Below are positions 5,770 to 10,074 of a DNA stretch of 10,074 nucleotides, piece after piece. The notes beneath the pieces were generated by a model. It was not told the DNA's origin, did no database searches, and saw nothing but the letters and a program-made list of their open reading frames with translations. Position numbers and translations under genes: made by a program. Source of the DNA: Phycisphaerales bacterium (GTDB lineage: Bacteria > Planctomycetota > Phycisphaerae > Phycisphaerales > SM1A02); NCBI GenBank assembly GCA_022447165.1, contig JAKVBR010000056.1, positions 1 to 10,074 on the forward strand, given 5' to 3'. The first letter of the stretch is position 1. Every line of letters begins with the position of its first letter.

Positions 5770-7608
5770 TTAGTCGCATGGCCCCCAACTAGCGATGAGT
5801 TGAAGTAAATCAGCGATATTGACCGTCCCGTCGGGCATACCGTCTGTGCCTGTGATATCCGCAGGCGAATCACTTGATCCCCAATCACCGATGAGCATGA
5901 GCAAATCGTTGACATCAACAATGCCATTCTCACCTGCTATATCTGCAGGACACCCCTCGACATCTTCAACATGAACACGAACCGTGAGCATTGAAATCGT
6001 TGATGCTTCACCAGGCAAATCTTCATCACTCACTGAAATCGGAAGCATTTGTTCATATGTCCCTGCTTCCACTTCATCAGTGTCGATGTGAAACTCCATC
6101 AGAACCGGAATCGAACCCACCACATCCGTCGACAAACCTTCAAACATGATTGGGGGGTCAGGTGTTGTGACGTTATCGATATCAAGTAACGACTGCGTTG
6201 CATTAAAACCATAGTTAAAGAGCCACACATTAAACGATTGAACGCCCGTGTTTTTATCAAACGAAACTTCATGCACAAACCAATCGATGTCTTGGTTAAA
6301 TGCAAACGAAGGGTTCGCATGACTCAATACTGTGCCATTCAATTTTGACGTTACTGGCGTCGTATCCATATCTAATGAATTCGGTGTCAACTCAATCGAC
6401 GCGGTCCACTGATGCGGCATCGCTGTATCAATCGGAACTTCAATCGACTCGGGCATCAGCGCTTCGACTTCCAAGTCAACATCGAGTTGCAAATCGCCAT
6501 TGACATTGACTGCGACATCAAGCGTATCAGCACCTTCACTCACTGTGACCGGCGCAACATTTGCGATATCAATCACTAGCGATGCGTCAGCATCGACAAG
6601 CACTCGGCCACCACCAACGACGGACCAATCCAATTTCGCTGGAACCATGTAATCCACAATCACAGGGATATGGTCAGACGCTTCGACGAGATTGTCCGCA
6701 AGTTCGTTTCCTCTTGGCGTATCGTTAGGAAAGTAATAATTGTTGCCATCGTTGATGGCGTCGTTGTAATGTTGCCCATCATTTCCAAAACTTCGATACG
6801 TCCCCTCGATGATTTCAAAACCACCACCATCAATGAGCGATTCAGATACAAACTGAAAATCAAAACGATCGTCTAGGCCACCACCAATAAGCCCTCCATT
6901 TTGTGTTGCAAGTGGAGACTGCGTGTGTTTGATTGCATGCGTTCCCGAACTCCATGCGCCATTGCCTAGCGGGTCAAACACCTGACCCTCACCTTCGGCG
7001 ATAAACCATTGATATCCCGGCTCAGTTGGCGTGTAAAAATTCATATCGCCTCCGACAATAAACTTTGCATCACTAGGAAGCGTCATGATGTCATCACGCA
7101 CATTCTCTGCGCCTGCTCGCCTCGTTTCTTGGTTTGTTGAACCTGTCGAGGCCTTTAAGTGCATGCTGTATACATACAACCGCTCGTTATATCCAATGAC
7201 ATCGAGCCCCCATCGGTCTGCGTGGCGACTTGCATAGGTGTAAATGTCACGATGTGATGGCGTGTGCTCAATAAACTGCGTCGATAGATAAAACATTGCT
7301 TGAGCACCACCCCACGAGCTGTCATTTTGGTCAGTAAAAGTTGCGCGGGTATATTCAGGCCCTACTACCTTTTCTAGGATGCTAAGTTCATCTTCTTCAA
7401 CTTCTTGAAAGAGAAAAATGGAAACTGGAGCTGCGAATCCATGACTGTCATCGAGTGACGCTTTCGCGAGCACTTGCGCCATCGCATCGGGCTCGCCATT
7501 GAACTGCGCGGTGTTGTAACACATGACGCGAATTTGAGAAAACGCCTGCGTACTTACTCCGCAAACCGCAACGACTGCGGTAAAAAATGTCATATATTTT
7601 CTTAGCAT
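5770..7608 (-). CDS. Secreted EEP-family nuclease/phosphatase with C-terminal dockerin
   Basis: This 612-residue protein begins with a signal peptide (1-24, ending QAFSQ). Its endonuclease/exonuclease/phosphatase domain covers about 26-322. The usual metal and catalytic motifs are in order: Asn32 (CYNT), Glu69 (FQEVE), His150 (SMHLK), Asp188 and Asn190 (GGDMN), Asp250 (RFDFQFVS) and Asp312-His313 (SDHIPV). The family cleaves phosphodiester or phosphomonoester bonds with divalent metal; the substrate here is not readable, with extracellular nucleic acid the likeliest. Residues about 325-548 are beta-rich linker or sandwich sequence I cannot name. A dockerin-like domain at about 553-612 (CPADIAGENGIVDVNDLLML ... 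NIADLLQLIASWGPCD) ends the protein and matches the type in the downstream neighbour. The sulfatase stop lies 61 bases upstream on the same strand with no obvious terminator. The ribosome site is weak (AGGCAGAG region). No 5'-nucleotidase or sphingomyelinase subtype can be assigned with confidence. Confidence 0.85.
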   Translation of the reverse strand: MLRKYMTFFTAVVAVCGVSTQAFSQIRVMCYNTAQFNGEPDAMAQVLAKASLDDSHGFAAPVSIFLFQEVEEDELSILEKVVGPEYTRATFTDQNDSSWGGAQAMFYLSTQFIEHTPSHRDIYTYASRHADRWGLDVIGYNERLYVYSMHLKASTGSTNQETRRAGAENVRDDIMTLPSDAKFIVGGDMNFYTPTEPGYQWFIAEGEGQVFDPLGNGAWSSGTHAIKHTQSPLATQNGGLIGGGLDDRFDFQFVSESLIDGGGFEIIEGTYRSFGNDGQHYNDAINDGNNYYFPNDTPRGNELADNLVEASDHIPVIVDYMVPAKLDWSVVGGGRVLVDADASLVIDIANVAPVTVSEGADTLDVAVNVNGDLQLDVDLEVEALMPESIEVPIDTAMPHQWTASIELTPNSLDMDTTPVTSKLNGTVLSHANPSFAFNQDIDWFVHEVSFDKNTGVQSFNVWLFNYGFNATQSLLDIDNVTTPDPPIMFEGLSTDVVGSIPVLMEFHIDTDEVEAGTYEQMLPISVSDEDLPGEASTISMLTVRVHVEDVEGCPADIAGENGIVDVNDLLMLIGDWGSSDSPADITGTDGMPDGTVNIADLLQLIASWGPCD

Positions 7609-7669
7609 GGTCTCTGCCTATTAGTGTACTGCTAGAACGCTAAAAAGCCAATCAAAATCGCCGAATTCA

Positions 7670-9106
7670 CTAGTGCCAAGGGACTTGCTCCCCTGTTTCG
7701 GTTACGATTGAGGGTTGCGCCTCGCGATTGATTGCCCAGTTTAAAAGCTTGTTTCGCATCTCGCTGAATACTTGAGGATAGTGCGAAAGCACATTGTGTG
7801 TTTCGCCAATATCTTGCTTTAAGTTGTACAACTCAAATCGCTCTCCATCATGAAAGTAAATGAGTTTCCAGTCGCCTTGCCTTATTGCCGTATACGGCTC
7901 AATGCCCGGACCACTTGCACCCCATTGATGTGGTTGATGCCAACCTATCACACGGCCGTCATGAAGTTCATCAAGATGAATGCCATCGATGATGTGGTCC
8001 TCTGGCACGGCCGCCCCAGCAAAGTTGAGAATCGTTGGGAACAAATCGTGTGTGATGGTGTAGTCGTCTTTCACTTGCTCTTCGCCTGCCAAATCTTTCA
8101 CAATCAGTGGCACGCGAACTCCACCTTCGTAGCAAGAGCCCTTACCGCTTCGTAGTGGCGCGTTATGCGTGTGTTTTACTCCACCTCTCGCATGCGCTGA
8201 GAGCCCCCCGTTGTCAGAAGTAAAGATAACTATTGTGTTATCTTCAACTCCAAGCGATTCAAGTTTATCCATTATTGCCCCAAGCATTGCATCTGCGCTT
8301 TCAATCATGGTTGCGTATGCTGCTTCTTTTGGATGCAGGTCTTGATACTTATCTATATATGTATCGTTTGGCATGATGGGCGTATGCACTGCGTACGGCG
8401 CGCAGTGCAGAAAAAATGGCTTACTTGTTTTTGTTGCCTTTTCAAGTTCGTGACATGCTTCGAGCGTGAGCGCCTCTGTGAGGTAAATATCTTCATCGTG
8501 GTACTTTTCTAAACCGGGCACATCCCAAACTTGTTTATTATTGAAGTCCATCTTTTCGCGAGTTGCCATGAAACGGTGCTTGCCATAAAAACTTCCAGGC
8601 CCACCTGCACCATGCCCAGCGACATTCACATCGAATCCAAGTTCGATTGGATCACCTCCGGGTGAATCAACTGCGCCGAGGTGCGCCTTCCCAACATGAA
8701 TGGTGTGGTAGCCAGCATCTTGTAAAAGCGAAGGAAGTGTCACATCACCTGGTTGTAGTGCATCCTTGTCCCAGTTCGGTGGAGACAATCGTGGATGTGA
8801 CCTCGATGTGTCTTTGTCTTTATAGAGCGTCCAATAGGTAATGTTCGAGCGTGCTGGAGATTTGCCTTTCATTAAACTCGTGCGCGTCGGTGTGCAAACT
8901 GGTCCTGCTGCGTAAGCATTTGTATATTTCGTGCCTTGCTTTGCAAGACGTTCCCAGGACGGTGTGTGATACCGCTTATTCAGCGGCGTTACTTCTGAGT
9001 GAAACGGGACGGATGTGTCTTGCCAACCCAAATCATCTGCGACAAATAGTACGATGTTTGGTTGTTGAGAAATACATGAAGCAATGATCGTAAGCGATGA
9101 AAACAT
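7670..9106 (-). CDS. Family S1 sulfatase (arylsulfatase type), exported
   Basis: This 478-residue type I sulfatase hydrolyses sulfate esters, in this setting probably on polysaccharides. The core starts almost at once with PNIVLFVADDLGWQD (16-30), giving metal-binding Asp24 and Asp25. The maturation motif CTPTR (71-75) supplies Cys71 for conversion to formylglycine. Other active-site residues are present: Lys140 and His142 (VGKAHLG), His241 (VHTP), Asp298-Asn299 (TSDNGG) and Lys322 (SGKGSCYEGG). The C-terminal subdomain has the usual AIRQGDWKLIYF and ELYNLKQD motifs. Length is normal for the family. The export signal is unusually short (about 13 residues, MFSSLTIIASC), with a lipobox-like IASC that might make it a lipoprotein. 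Upstream in-frame codons lack ATG, GTG or TTG before a stop at 9151, so 9106 is the only usual start. It lacks a Shine-Dalgarno and follows the rRNA terminator by about 30 bases. The exact substrate is unknown. Confidence 0.92.
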   Translation of the reverse strand: MFSSLTIIASCISQQPNIVLFVADDLGWQDTSVPFHSEVTPLNKRYHTPSWERLAKQGTKYTNAYAAGPVCTPTRTSLMKGKSPARSNITYWTLYKDKDTSRSHPRLSPPNWDKDALQPGDVTLPSLLQDAGYHTIHVGKAHLGAVDSPGGDPIELGFDVNVAGHGAGGPGSFYGKHRFMATREKMDFNNKQVWDVPGLEKYHDEDIYLTEALTLEACHELEKATKTSKPFFLHCAPYAVHTPIMPNDTYIDKYQDLHPKEAAYATMIESADAMLGAIMDKLESLGVEDNTIVIFTSDNGGLSAHARGGVKHTHNAPLRSGKGSCYEGGVRVPLIVKDLAGEEQVKDDYTITHDLFPTILNFAGAAVPEDHIIDGIHLDELHDGRVIGWHQPHQWGASGPGIEPYTAIRQGDWKLIYFHDGERFELYNLKQDIGETHNVLSHYPQVFSEMRNKLLNWAINREAQPSIVTETGEQVPWH

Positions 9107-9134
9107 GATTGCAGTGTATGCGAAAGAGGGGAGA

Positions 9135-9170
9135 AATAAAAAACACCTTCATCTTACGATGACGGTGTTT
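9135..9170 (-). terminator. Rho-independent terminator of the 16S rRNA transcript
   Basis: On the - strand the arms 9170-9158 and 9153-9141 form a 13-pair stem with one mismatch (C9163 opposite T9149 in + numbering). The loop reads GTAA on the - strand, a GNRA type. The stem runs straight into a T-run from 9143 to 9138. The stem and tail point away from the 16S gene, about 190 bases after its 3' end. This closes the rRNA unit before any 23S gene. Confidence 0.85.

Positions 9171-10074
<904 letters not shown>

Noticed and set aside
7609..7669. Promoter-like TTGGCT and TACACT hexamers between the sulfatase and EEP genes
   Set aside because: The -10-like element is only 14 bases from the ATG, leaving almost no leader; the match is too weak to call.

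Overview
The window looks like a chromosome segment from a Phycisphaerae-type planctomycete, probably marine. Three things point that way. Two secreted proteins end in dockerin-like domains of the 'IGxWGPC' type that are common in Phycisphaerales. There is a family S1 sulfatase. The partial 16S rRNA gene has planctomycete-like sequence (GGGGGCTCACACAAGC in place of the usual GGGGGCCCGCACAAGC) and appears not to be followed by 23S rRNA. Base composition is moderate in GC by eye (not computed). Assignment below class level is not possible by reading alone.

Left part (1-3585, + strand): the distal half of a Bat ('Bacteroides aerotolerance') operon. A BatC-like TPR protein with a very long Gln/Glu/Asp tail is followed by BatD (secreted N-terminus, tandem beta-sandwich domains, one C-terminal membrane helix) and BatE (TPR, two membrane helices, SH3-like end). 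The genes are packed with 4-base ATGA overlaps or a 4-base gap. The last codons of an upstream gene, probably BatB, are visible at the left edge. Together these proteins are expected to form an envelope complex with the BatA/BatB von Willebrand factor A proteins and a MoxR ATPase encoded upstream.

Middle (3586-7608): a short convergent intergenic region holds a REP-like palindrome over the BatE stop and a strong terminator facing the - strand. Then come two - strand genes for secreted dockerin-tailed proteins. One is a mosaic of lamin-tail, plastocyanin-like copper-binding, thrombospondin type 3 and second lamin-tail domains. The other is an endonuclease/exonuclease/phosphatase (EEP) enzyme with its catalytic residues present. 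Lamin-tail domains are often fused to secreted EEP nucleases, so the pair may work together outside the cell or at its surface.

Right part (7670-10074, - strand): a sulfatase with an intact CTPTR maturation site, preceded by a stand-alone 16S rRNA gene (3' about 716 bases present). A trailer of about 190 bases with consecutive hairpins, some closed by GNRA loops, ends in a rho-independent terminator only about 30 bases before the sulfatase start. No 23S, 5S or tRNA is seen downstream, which fits the unlinked rRNA genes known in planctomycetes.
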